A stretch of 64,000 nucleotides of DNA from Novosphingobium sp. BW1 (GTDB lineage Bacteria > Pseudomonadota > Alphaproteobacteria > Sphingomonadales > Sphingomonadaceae): contig NZ_VIRF01000063.1 in NCBI RefSeq assembly GCF_008107685.1, forward strand, positions 1 to 64,000. Direction: 5' to 3'. Both the position numbers and the translations under genes were made by a program. Below, piece after piece: positions 26,228-35,683 of the stretch. Under the pieces are notes generated by a model. It saw only the letters and a program-made list of their open reading frames with translations, was not told the DNA's origin and did no database searches. Each line of letters opens with the position of its first letter. Positions within the stretch are counted from its first letter, which is position 1.

Positions 26228-27163
26228 ATGACCATGCATTTCAGCGCCATTGCCGAGAAGGCCCTTGCCGACGGGACGATCTGCGCCAAGGACGTTCTCG
26301 CGCTGCGCCGCACCGGCTGGGCAGACGGCACCATCACCGCCGAAGAAGCCGCGACGATCTTCGCGGTCAATCGCCGCCTTGCCTCGCCCGCGCCCGAATG
26401 GGCGGAGTTCTTCCGCGAGGCCATCACCCACTTCATCGTCGAGATCGAGGAACCGCGCGGTTACGTGAGCGAGGCCAATGCCCGCTGGCTGATCGACCAG
26501 ATCGAGGCCGACGGCGCGGTCTGCTCGCTGACCGAACTGGAAACCCTCATCCGCGTGTTCGAGACTGCGTTGTCCACGCCCGAGACCCTGCGGGTCTGGG
26601 CGATCGAGTGCCTCGAGCGCGAAGTGCTCACGGGCGAAGGCCCCACGCGCTGCGGCGGCGAACTGGAAAAAGGCCGGGTCACGCAAGCCGAGGCCGCGCT
26701 GCTGCGCCGTGTGCTCTTCTCCAGCGGATCGGACCGTCCTGCCGGGATCGGCCGGCGCGAAGCTGAACTGCTGTTTCGCCTGAAGGATGAAACACTCGAC
26801 GCCGACAATGCGCCGGAATGGAAGGCGCTGTTCGTGCAAGGGGTCGGCAACTACCTGCAGGGCTTTACCAGCCACACCCCGCTCGACACCGCACGCGCGG
26901 CCGAGCTCGAGCGGTTCATGAACGACACGAGCTCGTCGGTCGGCCGGTTCCTGGGCCGAACCGGGCGTGCGGCGCTCAATCCCAACCATCTTGGCAAGGT
27001 CTTCGGCAAGAAGCCCCCGCGCCGCGAGTTCAACGCGCTGGTGGAAGCCGCCACCGACATCACCCGCGACGAGCAGATCTGGCTCGACGAACGGATCGAA
27101 GCCAACGGCATGGTCGACGATTACGACCAGGCCCTGCTGCGTTTCCTCGCAGAAGGTGGATAA
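26228..27163 (+). CDS. Hypothetical protein with duplicated helical domain
   Basis: 311 residues, soluble, all-alpha. A segment at about 36-95 ('TITAEEAATIFAVNRRL', then 'APEWAEFFREAITHF') recurs at about 172-232 ('IGRREAELLFRLKDETL', then 'APEWKALFVQGVGNYL'). The pattern of Gly-x-Ile followed by a helix resembles EF-hand-like or TerB-like repeats, but no Ca2+ loop is complete. No operon partners. Function unknown. Confidence 0.6.
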   Translation: MTMHFSAIAEKALADGTICAKDVLALRRTGWADGTITAEEAATIFAVNRRLASPAPEWAEFFREAITHFIVEIEEPRGYVSEANARWLIDQIEADGAVCSLTELETLIRVFETALSTPETLRVWAIECLEREVLTGEGPTRCGGELEKGRVTQAEAALLRRVLFSSGSDRPAGIGRREAELLFRLKDETLDADNAPEWKALFVQGVGNYLQGFTSHTPLDTARAAELERFMNDTSSSVGRFLGRTGRAALNPNHLGKVFGKKPPRREFNALVEAATDITRDEQIWLDERIEANGMVDDYDQALLRFLAEGG

Positions 27164-27201
27164 GGGCCGCAGGCCTCTCCAAATCTAGAAGAAGGACAAT
27201 T

Positions 27202-27316
27202 CCGAGGACCATCGCCCCCGAGCTCACCGAACGGTTGAGCTCACCTTGCGCACGCCACGTTGGCGGAGAAAAGCGAGGTAGCCGGTTCCGGGGTCAAGGG
27301 GCGATCGCCCCTTGAG
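27202..27316 (+). repeat. Three-palindrome intergenic repeat, copy F
   Basis: Forward orientation: 'ccgaggaccatcgcccccg', centre CTCACCTTGCGC ... GCGAGGTAGCC, right palindrome 'tcaaggggcgatcgcccctt'. Lies in the convergent gap between the duplicated-domain gene and the suf operon. Confidence 0.88.
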
Positions 27317-27357
27317 AAAATGTCCTGTTTTCTACTGCCTGCCTGTGACTGGACGGC

Positions 27358-27717
27358 TCAGACTGTAAAGCTCTCACCGCAGCCGCAGGCCCCCTTGGCG
27401 TTGGGATTGTTGAACACGAAGCCGGCGGTAAAGTCATCTTCCTGCCAGTCCATGGTCGAACCGATCAGGTAGAGCACCGAGGCGGCGTCGATGTAGAACA
27501 CGCCGCCGGGGGTCTCGATCTTCTCGTCCATGGGGCTTTCCTCGGTCACGTAGTCGACCGAGTAAGCCAGCCCCGAACAGCCCCGGCGCGGGGTCGAGAG
27601 CTTGACGCCGATCGCGTCCTCGGGAGCCTGGGCCATGAGCTTGGCGACCCGCTCCTCGGCGCTGGGGGTCAGCACGACGGCGGCCGGACGCGGACGGGAG
27701 GTTGTCGTGGTGGTCAT
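27358..27717 (-). CDS. sufA: A-type iron-sulfur cluster carrier protein
   Basis: 119 residues; 'SAEERVAKLMAQAPEDAIGVKL' precedes the first ligand cysteine in 'RRGCSGLAYSVDY', and the C-terminal pair is in 'GACGCGESF', giving the three conserved cysteines of SufA/IscA/ErpA. It transfers Fe-S clusters from SufBCD to apoproteins. Last gene of the suf operon; its ATG overlaps the stop of the GNAT gene by 3 bp. Confidence 0.9.
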   Translation of the reverse strand: MTTTTTSRPRPAAVVLTPSAEERVAKLMAQAPEDAIGVKLSTPRRGCSGLAYSVDYVTEESPMDEKIETPGGVFYIDAASVLYLIGSTMDWQEDDFTAGFVFNNPNAKGACGCGESFTV

Positions 27718-28235
27718 AGCTTCTTTTCCCAGAATTGAGCGGTTCCCGCATCGGGATCGAGCGCATAGGTGGCAAACCCCTGCGCGGCGTAGAGCGCCTT
27801 GGCGGGCGCGTTGCCCGAGAGCACCTCGAGCGTGACCTTGCAGGCCCCGCGCGTGCGGGCCTCAACCTCGACCGCATTCATCAGCGCGCGGCCGATACCC
27901 TTCCCGCGATGCGCTGAGAGTACCACGAGGTCATGGATATTGACCAGCGGGCGCGCGGCGAAGGTCGAAAAGCCGGTAAAGCAGTTGGCGAGCCCGACCG
28001 GCTCGGCGCCGGCGAAGGCGAGGACCGAAAAAGCCCCCGGAAAGGCATCGAGGGCGATGGCGAGCCGTTGTTGCACCGCCGGGGCAAGGCCCTCGCCGCC
28101 GCCCATCGGGTCGCGCGCATAGGCATCGAGCAGCGCGACGATGGCCTTGCCGTCCGCCTCGTAGCCATAGTTGGCAAGGCGCACGTTGAGGCCATCGACA
28201 TGGCCGTGCTCGGCAAGGTCCGCCGCTTCGCTCAC
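27714..28235 (-). CDS. GNAT-family N-acetyltransferase
   Basis: 173 residues from GTG 28235, overlapping the stop codon of the sufT-like gene. The acetyl-CoA motif A appears as 'LVVLSAHRGKGIGRALMNAVE', followed by 'CKVTLEVLSGNAPAKALYAAQGF'. Substrate unknown. It is embedded between sufT and sufA with overlapping start and stop codons on both sides, so it is co-translated with the suf genes; whether its function relates to Fe-S assembly is unclear. Confidence 0.78.
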   Translation of the reverse strand: MSEAADLAEHGHVDGLNVRLANYGYEADGKAIVALLDAYARDPMGGGEGLAPAVQQRLAIALDAFPGAFSVLAFAGAEPVGLANCFTGFSTFAARPLVNIHDLVVLSAHRGKGIGRALMNAVEVEARTRGACKVTLEVLSGNAPAKALYAAQGFATYALDPDAGTAQFWEKKL

Positions 28236-28723
28236 AGCATGCCCAGTTCGAGCTTCGCCTCGTCGGACATCTTGGCCATGTCCCACGGCGGATCCCAGAC
28301 CAGGTTCACTTCGGCATCGCGCACGCCCGGAACGGCGGCGACGCGCAGTTCCACTTCGCCCGGCATCGATTCGGCGACCGGGCAGTGCGGGGTTGTCAGG
28401 GTCATGGTGACCGCCACCGAGGCCTCGGGCGAGACATCGACCGCGTAGATGAGCCCCAGATCGTAGATGTTGACCGGAATCTCGGGGTCGAAGATTTCCT
28501 TCAGCGCATCGACCACGCCGTCGTAGATCGCGCCGCCTGGTTCACCCGGATTTTCGCTCTGCGGCTTCTCGGCCAGGAACCCTTCGAGGTAGTCACGCTT
28601 GCGCTCGCCGTCGGTTTCGGCCGTGGCCTGGGGAGCCTCGGCCTCGTCAACCCGCGCGCGGCGGGGGGCGGGGGCTTCATCGACACTTTCGACGGTGAAG
28701 TTGGGCTTCTCGTCGTTGCTCAT
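28232..28723 (-). CDS. sufT: SUF system Fe-S assembly protein (MIP18/DUF59 domain)
   Basis: 163 residues. An acidic, disordered-looking N-terminal 60 residues precedes a DUF59 domain: 'DALKEIFDPEIPVNIYDLGLIYAV', 'VTMTLTTPHCPVAESMPGEVE' and 'NLVWDPPWDMAKMSDEAKLELG'. The 'HCP' cysteine is the conserved residue. SufT-type proteins assist maturation of Fe-S enzymes. Overlaps both neighbours by about 4 bp. Confidence 0.85.
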   Translation of the reverse strand: MSNDEKPNFTVESVDEAPAPRRARVDEAEAPQATAETDGERKRDYLEGFLAEKPQSENPGEPGGAIYDGVVDALKEIFDPEIPVNIYDLGLIYAVDVSPEASVAVTMTLTTPHCPVAESMPGEVELRVAAVPGVRDAEVNLVWDPPWDMAKMSDEAKLELGML

Positions 28724-29934
28724 CCAAAAATTCTCCTGGTGCGCTCGATCCCTTTCAGGAGCGCCTCGATATCGCTTTCGTCGCTGTAGAGGCCGAAGCT
28801 GGCCCGGGCCGTGGCGGACACCCCAAGGTGGTCCATCAGCGGCTGCGCGCAGTGGTGCCCGGCGCGGATCGCGACGCGGCTGCCATCTGTACCTTCCTCG
28901 TCCAATATGGTGCCCAGATCGTGCGGGTGAACCCCATCGAGCGCAAAACTGACGATGCCAAGGCCATCCTCGGGCCCGAACAGGGTGACGTCGTTGCGCG
29001 CGGACAGTTCGCGGCGCAGCGTGGCGGTAAGCTCCCGCTCGTGCGCCTCGGCCCGGTCGAGGCCGACCTCGTCGAGCCAGTCAATGGCCGCAGCCATGCC
29101 AAGCGCCTCGACGATCATCGGCGTCCCCGCCTCGAAGCGCTGCGGCGCAGGGGCGTAGGTAGTCTTTTCAAAGGTCACGCGGTCGATCATCGCCCCGCCG
29201 CCGTGCCAGGGCGGCATGGCATCGAGAATGTCCTTCTTCGCCCAGAGCACGCCCACCCCGGTCGGCCCGTAGAGCTTGTGCGCCGAGAAGGCGTAGAAAT
29301 CGCAGTCCAGCGCCTTCATGTCGAGCGCAAGGCGCGGGGTGGCCTGACAACCATCGACCAGAAGCTTCGCGCCGACATCGTGCGCGAGCCGGGCGGCGCG
29401 CGCCACATCGAGCACCGAGCCCAGCACGTTCGAGACATGCGCCAGCGCCACCAGCTTGTGCGCCGGGGTCAGCATGGCTTGCGCTGCATCGAGATCGATC
29501 CGGCCATCCGCCGTCAGCGGGCAGACGTCGATGGCAACGCCGGTACGTTCGGCGAGGAGCTGCCAGGGCACGATGTTCGCGTGGTGCTCAAGCACGGAGA
29601 GCAGAATGCGGTCGCCCGCCTTCAGGTTCGTCAGGCCCCAGCTCTGCGCAACGAGGTTTATCGCCTCGGTCGCGCCGCGGGTGAAGACGATCTCGTCCTC
29701 TTTACCGCCAATGAACTGCGCGGTCGTGCGCCGCGCCGCCTCGAAAGCCAGTGTCATCTCGGCCGAGCGCGCATAGACCCCGCGGTGCACGGTCGCGTAG
29801 TCGCGGCCCAGCGCATTCACGGTGGCATCGATCACCGCCTGCGGCTTCTGCGCGGTCGCGGCGGTGTCGAGGTAGTGCCAGTTCCCGGCAAGCCCGGGAA
29901 ACTGGTCCTTCAAGGTCAGCGTCGCAGTGCTCAT
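28720..29934 (-). CDS. sufS: Cysteine desulfurase SufS
   Basis: 404 residues. Class-V aminotransferase fold with PLP lysine in 'DFYAFSAHKLYGPTGVGVLW', substrate-loop cysteine in 'IRAGHHCAQPLMDHLG' and the N-terminal 'YLDTAATAQKP'. It releases sulfur from cysteine as a persulfide for SufBCD. The usual activator SufE/SufU is not encoded in this window. Overlaps sufD and sufT by 4 bp each. Confidence 0.95.
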   Translation of the reverse strand: MSTATLTLKDQFPGLAGNWHYLDTAATAQKPQAVIDATVNALGRDYATVHRGVYARSAEMTLAFEAARRTTAQFIGGKEDEIVFTRGATEAINLVAQSWGLTNLKAGDRILLSVLEHHANIVPWQLLAERTGVAIDVCPLTADGRIDLDAAQAMLTPAHKLVALAHVSNVLGSVLDVARAARLAHDVGAKLLVDGCQATPRLALDMKALDCDFYAFSAHKLYGPTGVGVLWAKKDILDAMPPWHGGGAMIDRVTFEKTTYAPAPQRFEAGTPMIVEALGMAAAIDWLDEVGLDRAEAHERELTATLRRELSARNDVTLFGPEDGLGIVSFALDGVHPHDLGTILDEEGTDGSRVAIRAGHHCAQPLMDHLGVSATARASFGLYSDESDIEALLKGIERTRRIFG

Positions 29935-30671
29935 CCCAGGATGGCCTCCAGCCGAGCCTGCGCGGCCGCGTTCAGCTCGTCGCTCTCGGGCGCGCCCGAG
30001 AATGCCTCGGCGATGAAGGCCTGGAGCATCAGGCGCTTGGCGTCGGCCGGAGGAAGCCCGCGTGACATGAGGTAGAACAGCCCTTCGGCATCGAGTTCAC
30101 CTACCGCGCAGCCGTGCGCGGCCTTCACGTCGTCGGCGAAGATTTCGAGTTCCGGCTTCGCGTTGGCCGTCGCCGTGCGATCCAGCAGCATCGCGCGCAC
30201 CGACTGCTCGGCGTCGGTGCCGTCCGCGCCGCGCTCCACGCCGATGCAGCCCAGGTAGGTGCCCACGGCCTTTTCGGAGAGAACGGTGCGCACGATCTGC
30301 GCCGAAGTCGCGTTCTCTTCGGCATGGACCACTTTGGTCACGATCTCGAGATTCTCCGAGCCCGTCGCCAGCTGCGCGGCGCCAAAGGTGAAGTCCGCGC
30401 CTTCGCCCAGACGCACGTCGAGCGCGAAGCGGCCATAGACCGGGCCCGCCGAGAGGACGCGCAGGTCGTACTTCGCGCCCTTTTCCAGCGTGATGACAAG
30501 ATGGCGCGCAACCGGAGCCTCGCCGTCCAGAACGACCTGGAGCGATGCCTCGCTGCCTGCCGCGACATGGATCTCCTCGGGTGCGATCGGCCAGAGCGTT
30601 TCCAGCGCCGCGAGATCGGAATACCGGTAGTCCTCGTCCCGGCGCGTCGGAAGAGTCAGGGTATCGCTCAT
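29931..30671 (-). CDS. sufD: SufD, Fe-S cluster assembly subunit
   Basis: 246 residues, shorter than the roughly 420 of E. coli SufD, with the C-terminal half preserved: 'CIGVERGADGTDAEQSVRAMLLDRTATANAKPELEIFADDVKAAHGCAVGELDAEGLFYLMSRG' region in parts, including 'KAAHGCAVGELD'. It forms SufBC2D with SufB and SufC. The short form is seen in related alphaproteobacteria rather than being a truncation, because the start codon overlaps sufC cleanly. Confidence 0.9.
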   Translation of the reverse strand: MSDTLTLPTRRDEDYRYSDLAALETLWPIAPEEIHVAAGSEASLQVVLDGEAPVARHLVITLEKGAKYDLRVLSAGPVYGRFALDVRLGEGADFTFGAAQLATGSENLEIVTKVVHAEENATSAQIVRTVLSEKAVGTYLGCIGVERGADGTDAEQSVRAMLLDRTATANAKPELEIFADDVKAAHGCAVGELDAEGLFYLMSRGLPPADAKRLMLQAFIAEAFSGAPESDELNAAAQARLEAILG

Positions 30672-31423
30672 GCTGCCGTCTCGTGCACCACGGCTTCGTA
30701 CCCCTCGTCCTCGAGGCGCAGGGCCAGCTCGGGACCGCCCGACTTGACGATGCGGCCCGCCGAGAGAATGTGGACATAGTCCGGCTTCACGTAGTCGAGC
30801 AGGCGCTGGTAGTGGGTAATGAGAAGGACGGCCTTGTCCTTGTGGCGCATGATAGAGTTGATGCCCTCGCCGCAGATGCGCAGCGCGTCGATGTCGAGAC
30901 CGGAATCGGTCTCGTCGAGGATCGCCAGCTTGGGATCGAGGACGCCCATCTGCACCATCTCGGCGCGCTTCTTCTCACCGCCCGAGAAGCCCACGTTCAC
31001 GGGGCGCTTGAGCATGTCCATGTCCATCTTGAGAAGGCCGGCCTTCTCCTTGGCGAGCTTGAGGAACTCCCCGCCCGAATAAGGTTCCTCGCCACGGCCC
31101 TTGCGCTGGGCGTTGGCCGCCTCGCGCAGGAACTGGACGAAGGAGACGCCGGGAATCTCGACCGGGTACTGGAAACCGAGGAAAAGGCCTGCGGCCGCAC
31201 GCTCGTGCGGTTCCAGCTCGAGCAGGTCCGCGCCGTTGAAGGTCGCCGAGCCGCCGGTCACCTTGTACCCGGGACGGCCACCCAGCGTGTAGCCCAGCGT
31301 CGACTTGCCCGCGCCGTTGGGGCCCATGATGGCGTGGATTTCGCCCGGGTTGATCTCGAGGCTGAGCCCCTTGAGGATCGGCTTGTCGGCCACCTTGGCC
31401 TGGAGGTTTTCAATCTTGAGCAT
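30668..31423 (-). CDS. sufC: SufC, Fe-S assembly ATPase
   Basis: 251 residues beginning MLKIENLQAKVADKPILKGL. ABC ATPase motifs: Walker A 'GPNGAGKST' (34-42), signature-like 'NVGFSGGEKKRAEM', Walker B 'LAILDETDSGLD' and switch His in 'LLITHYQR'. Provides ATP-driven conformational change for SufBCD. Start ATG 31423 is preferred because it gives the canonical SufC N-terminus. Confidence 0.95.
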   Translation of the reverse strand: MLKIENLQAKVADKPILKGLSLEINPGEIHAIMGPNGAGKSTLGYTLGGRPGYKVTGGSATFNGADLLELEPHERAAAGLFLGFQYPVEIPGVSFVQFLREAANAQRKGRGEEPYSGGEFLKLAKEKAGLLKMDMDMLKRPVNVGFSGGEKKRAEMVQMGVLDPKLAILDETDSGLDIDALRICGEGINSIMRHKDKAVLLITHYQRLLDYVKPDYVHILSAGRIVKSGGPELALRLEDEGYEAVVHETAA

Positions 31424-31476
31424 GGCGTTGTTCAGTTCCGCTTGGATTCGTGTGGCGCTTGGGGGTGCAGGAGGGC

Positions 31477-31860
31477 TCAGCCCTTCGGGCACCGGAAGCG
31501 CTGGAATGTGAATTTCTCGTTGGTCGTCGTCAGCGTGCTGCCGTCGCTCGAAAGCTCGTAGCGGTCGCTCGAAGTCCAGGTCTGGCCCTCGCCGTCGAAC
31601 GTCGCGGTGATGACGATGGCGCGTGGCCCGACATCTTCCACCTCGGTTACGGCGCCCGTCGCTTCCCAGCCCTTGAGCGCGCTGGCGCTCAGGGTCAGGG
31701 TCGCATCAGTGGGCGAGGCGCAGAAGCGGCGCTCCTCCTCCCAATGACCCTGGAAAGCCTCGGGAATGGTCGGCGCGCCAGCCTCGGCGAGGCCCGGAGC
31801 CACCACGGCGCCGAGCGCGCCCAGCAGCGGCAGGAGAAAGGCGCTTGCGCGCAGCCTCAT
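31477..31860 (-). CDS. Secreted small hypothetical protein within the suf operon
   Basis: 127 residues with a signal peptide (about 1-27, cleavage near 'AEAGAP'), then a beta-rich domain: 'EAFQGHWEEERRFCASPTDAT', 'WTSSDRYELSSDGSTLTTTN' and 'FQRFRCPKG' with two cysteines likely paired. It resembles small lipocalin-like or META-type periplasmic proteins, but no family is recognised. Its position between two suf genes is unusual for a periplasmic product. Confidence 0.65.
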   Translation of the reverse strand: MRLRASAFLLPLLGALGAVVAPGLAEAGAPTIPEAFQGHWEEERRFCASPTDATLTLSASALKGWEATGAVTEVEDVGPRAIVITATFDGEGQTWTSSDRYELSSDGSTLTTTNEKFTFQRFRCPKG

Positions 31861-32341
31861 GCCTCGGTGTCCTCCATCCGCACGCCGGCTCCGCCGCGGC
31901 GCGCGGCGCGCTTGTCGAAGGGGCGGTTGACCTCGACGCTGATTGCCTTGATCACGCTGTCGATGTCCGAGAGCACTTCGCTCTCGGCAAAGCGCAGCAC
32001 GCGCACGCCGACCTGGCGCAACTTGGCGTCCTGAAGCGTAGCGACCTCGACGTTGGCGCCTTCAGGGCTCAGCAGCACCGCGATCCAGCGCGAGGGGCAG
32101 GCGAAATCGACAATCGCCGAGCCGACGATGGCCTGGCGGATGAACTTCACCCCGCCCAGCTTCGAGCACGACAGCTCGGCCCACAGCGCGGCCTGCGCCT
32201 CGCTGGGGTGGTGGCGCTGCTCGCGCGCACGTTCCTTGAGCTTTTCGTAGCGCGCGCCGGTCAGCGCGAACGTCGCACGTACATCGCCGGCGCCGCTGGC
32301 GCCGCCCTGGCTGACGCCCAGCGTCTTGCGTTCCACGGTCA

Positions 32342-32342
<1 letters not shown>
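31857..32342 (-). CDS. DUF559 (Vsr-like) nuclease-fold protein, probably catalytically inactive, in the suf operon
   Basis: 161 residues with the DUF559 fold: helix 'SEAQAALWAEL', then 'GVKFIRQAIVGSAIVDFACP', then 'LRQVGVRVLRFAESEVL'. In active members the strand after 'DFAC' carries the ExDG-type catalytic pair; here it reads 'RWIAVLLSPEGANVEV', so the catalytic acidic and following residues are missing. The start overlaps the sufB stop (TAATG) and the stop overlaps the secreted gene, so it is co-translated with suf. A non-nuclease role is inferred. Confidence 0.72.
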
Positions 32343-33844
<1,502 letters not shown>

Positions 33845-34252
33845 TTATGCTTCCTCGACGAACTGGGTGAGGGGCACCTGTGCCAATGCCCCGCGCAGGG
33901 CCGCATTGACCTGCGGCCAGTGGGGGCGAACCGTGCATTGCCCCTCCAGCGTGCAGTCATGCTTGCCCTCTTCGATGCAGGCGGTGAGCGCGATCGGCCC
34001 CTCCACCGCTTCGACAATGTCGGCTATTGTTATTGCGGCGGGCGGGCGCGCCAGCTTGAGACCGCCACCGGCCCCGCGCGAGGAGCGCATGAGCCCCGCC
34101 GCACTGAGCTTGCTTACCAGTTTCTGCACCGTGGGTCCGGGCAGGCCGGTTTCCTCGGCCAGTTGCCCCGCGCTGATGCGCACGCCGCCGCAATGCCGCG
34201 CCGCGGCGGACATGATAACAACAGCGTAGTCGGCCATACTGGACAAGCGCAT
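33845..34252 (-). CDS. Rrf2-family transcriptional regulator of the suf operon (IscR-like)
   Basis: 135 residues from ATG 34252 (MRLSSMADYAVVIMSAAARH), the standard Rrf2 N-terminus. Winged helix (about 25-60, 'ISAGQLAEETGLPGPTVQKLV') and three cysteines C92, C100 and C106 positioned like the IscR [2Fe-2S] ligands. It probably represses the operon when Fe-S supply is sufficient. sufB begins directly after its stop codon. Confidence 0.88.
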   Translation of the reverse strand: MRLSSMADYAVVIMSAAARHCGGVRISAGQLAEETGLPGPTVQKLVSKLSAAGLMRSSRGAGGGLKLARPPAAITIADIVEAVEGPIALTACIEEGKHDCTLEGQCTVRPHWPQVNAALRGALAQVPLTQFVEEA

Positions 34253-34280
34253 CGCTAAAGGACTTCTCGCACCCGAGGGG

Positions 34281-34310
34281 TTAAACTGGATTAAATCTCT
34301 CCAATTCAAC
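34281..34310 (-). promoter_or_regulatory. Candidate operator or promoter of the suf operon
   Basis: AT-rich stretch in a GC-rich genome, about 30-60 bp before the regulator start. Minus-strand TTGAAT could be a -35 element; the inverted pair TGGA/TCCA (about 34286-34304) could be an operator. No match to a defined IscR box was confirmed. Confidence 0.3.
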
Positions 34311-34391
34311 TAGCGCAGGGCGCCTTGGTTTTCAATGGGGCGCAGACCTTCGCGCCCTCTACATGAATGCAAAATACGCACAATAGGTCAT

Positions 34392-34482
34392 AAAAAAGGG
34401 CGGCTTTCCGCCGATGCAGAAAGCCGCCTCAAGGTATAAAGAACTCGTGCGCATCCCGCTACGAGCCCTTCGGGTCGCGCAC
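34392..34482 (-). ncRNA. Candidate small structured RNA with its own terminator
   Basis: A perfect 9-bp stem GGCGGCTTT/AAAGCCGCC (34399-34428) is followed on the minus strand by a T run (34392-34397), a strong rho-independent terminator. Just upstream on the same strand, GTGCGC/GCGCAC (34447-34482) closes a second hairpin enclosing 'CCCGAAGGG'. No minus-strand gene precedes it because pyrD is on the plus strand, so a transcript must start within about 34430-34620. The rest of 34310-34616 shows no gene I can support. Confidence 0.5.
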
Positions 34483-34616
34483 TCCATGTAGGCTGAGGCG
34501 CCGTTCAGGAATTGTAGATTTGCGACATGGGGTTGCTGGGGGGTGTCGGCTAAGAGCGCTTTTTTGCTGACAATTGTTGTTAGACGAAAGATTTGTGGCC
34601 TTCGCGCAACGCAGCT

Positions 34617-35672
34617 ATGAGCGCGGCTGTGACTTACAAAGCCCTCCGCCCCGCCCTATTTCGATTCGACGCCGAATCGGCACATGGCATCGCGCTGCGC
34701 ACGCTCGCGATGGCCCGCTTCCTGCCCGCCCCTGCGCCCAGTCCGGCGCTGACGAGCGAAGTGGCCGGCATTGCCTTTCCCAATCCGGTCGGCATGGCCG
34801 CCGGGTTCGACAAGGACGGCGAGATGCCCGACGCGCTGCTCAAGCTCGGCTTCGGGTTTGCCGAGGTCGGCTCGATCACCCCGCTGCCCCAGCCGGGCAA
34901 CCCCAAGCCGCGCCTGTTCCGCCTCGAAGAGGACCGCGCGGTGATCAACCGCATGGGCTTCAACAATGGCGGTGGCCAGGCGGCCCGCAAGCGCCTTGCC
35001 GCCCGTGCCGCGCGCCCGGGCGTAATCGGAATCAACATCGGCGCGAACAAGGATTCGACCGACCGCGTCGCCGACTATGCGACGATGGCGCGCATGATGG
35101 CGCCTTACGCCACCTACCTTGCGGTCAACATCTCCAGCCCGAACACTCCGGGCCTGCGCGCGCTGCAGGACGAATCGGCACTGACCGGCCTTCTCGACGG
35201 CGTGATCGCCGCGCGCGACGAGGTCTGCCCGGTGAAGGCCCCGCCGGTCTTCCTCAAGGTCGCTCCTGACCTTGAACCCGCCGACATCGACGCGATCGCC
35301 CGCATCGCCATCGAACGCAAGCTGGGCGCGCTGATCGTCTCGAACACCACCATCTCACGCCCACCGCTGTCCTCTGGGCACGCGGGCGAAGGTGGCGGCC
35401 TGTCGGGCGCACCGCTCAAGGAACTGGCCCAGCAGCGCCTGCGGGATTTCCGCAAGGCAACCGGCGGCGCGCTGCCGCTGATCGGCGTGGGCGGCATCGC
35501 CACCGCCGAGGACGCCTGGGCCCGGATCCGCGCGGGCGCCAGCCTGGTCCAGCTCTACAGTGCGATGGTCTACGAGGGCCCGTATATCGCGAGGCATATC
35601 TGCAAGGGACTGGAAAGGCTGATGAAGCGCGATGGCTTCAACTCCATTGCCGAGGCGGTCGGAAGCGAATAG
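34617..35672 (+). CDS. pyrD: Dihydroorotate dehydrogenase (quinone), class 2
   Basis: 351 residues. FMN-binding barrel: 'NPVGMAAGFDKDGEMPDALLKLGFGFAEVGSITP', 'INRMGFNNGG', 'INIGANKDST', 'LAVNISSPNTPGLRALQ' and catalytic-serine-type 'ISNTTISRP'-like 'LIVSNTTISRPPLSSGHAGEGGGLSG' region. Class 2, membrane-associated, delivers electrons to quinone in pyrimidine synthesis; the hydrophobic N-terminal helix supports that class. ATG 34617 chosen. Confidence 0.94.
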   Translation: MSAAVTYKALRPALFRFDAESAHGIALRTLAMARFLPAPAPSPALTSEVAGIAFPNPVGMAAGFDKDGEMPDALLKLGFGFAEVGSITPLPQPGNPKPRLFRLEEDRAVINRMGFNNGGGQAARKRLAARAARPGVIGINIGANKDSTDRVADYATMARMMAPYATYLAVNISSPNTPGLRALQDESALTGLLDGVIAARDEVCPVKAPPVFLKVAPDLEPADIDAIARIAIERKLGALIVSNTTISRPPLSSGHAGEGGGLSGAPLKELAQQRLRDFRKATGGALPLIGVGGIATAEDAWARIRAGASLVQLYSAMVYEGPYIARHICKGLERLMKRDGFNSIAEAVGSE

Positions 35673-35683
35673 CCTTGCGCGCA

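Noticed and set aside
29931..30671. SufD as a truncated pseudogene
   Set aside because: It is much shorter than the E. coli protein but has clean overlaps with both neighbours and intact C-terminal motifs, matching a short alphaproteobacterial form.
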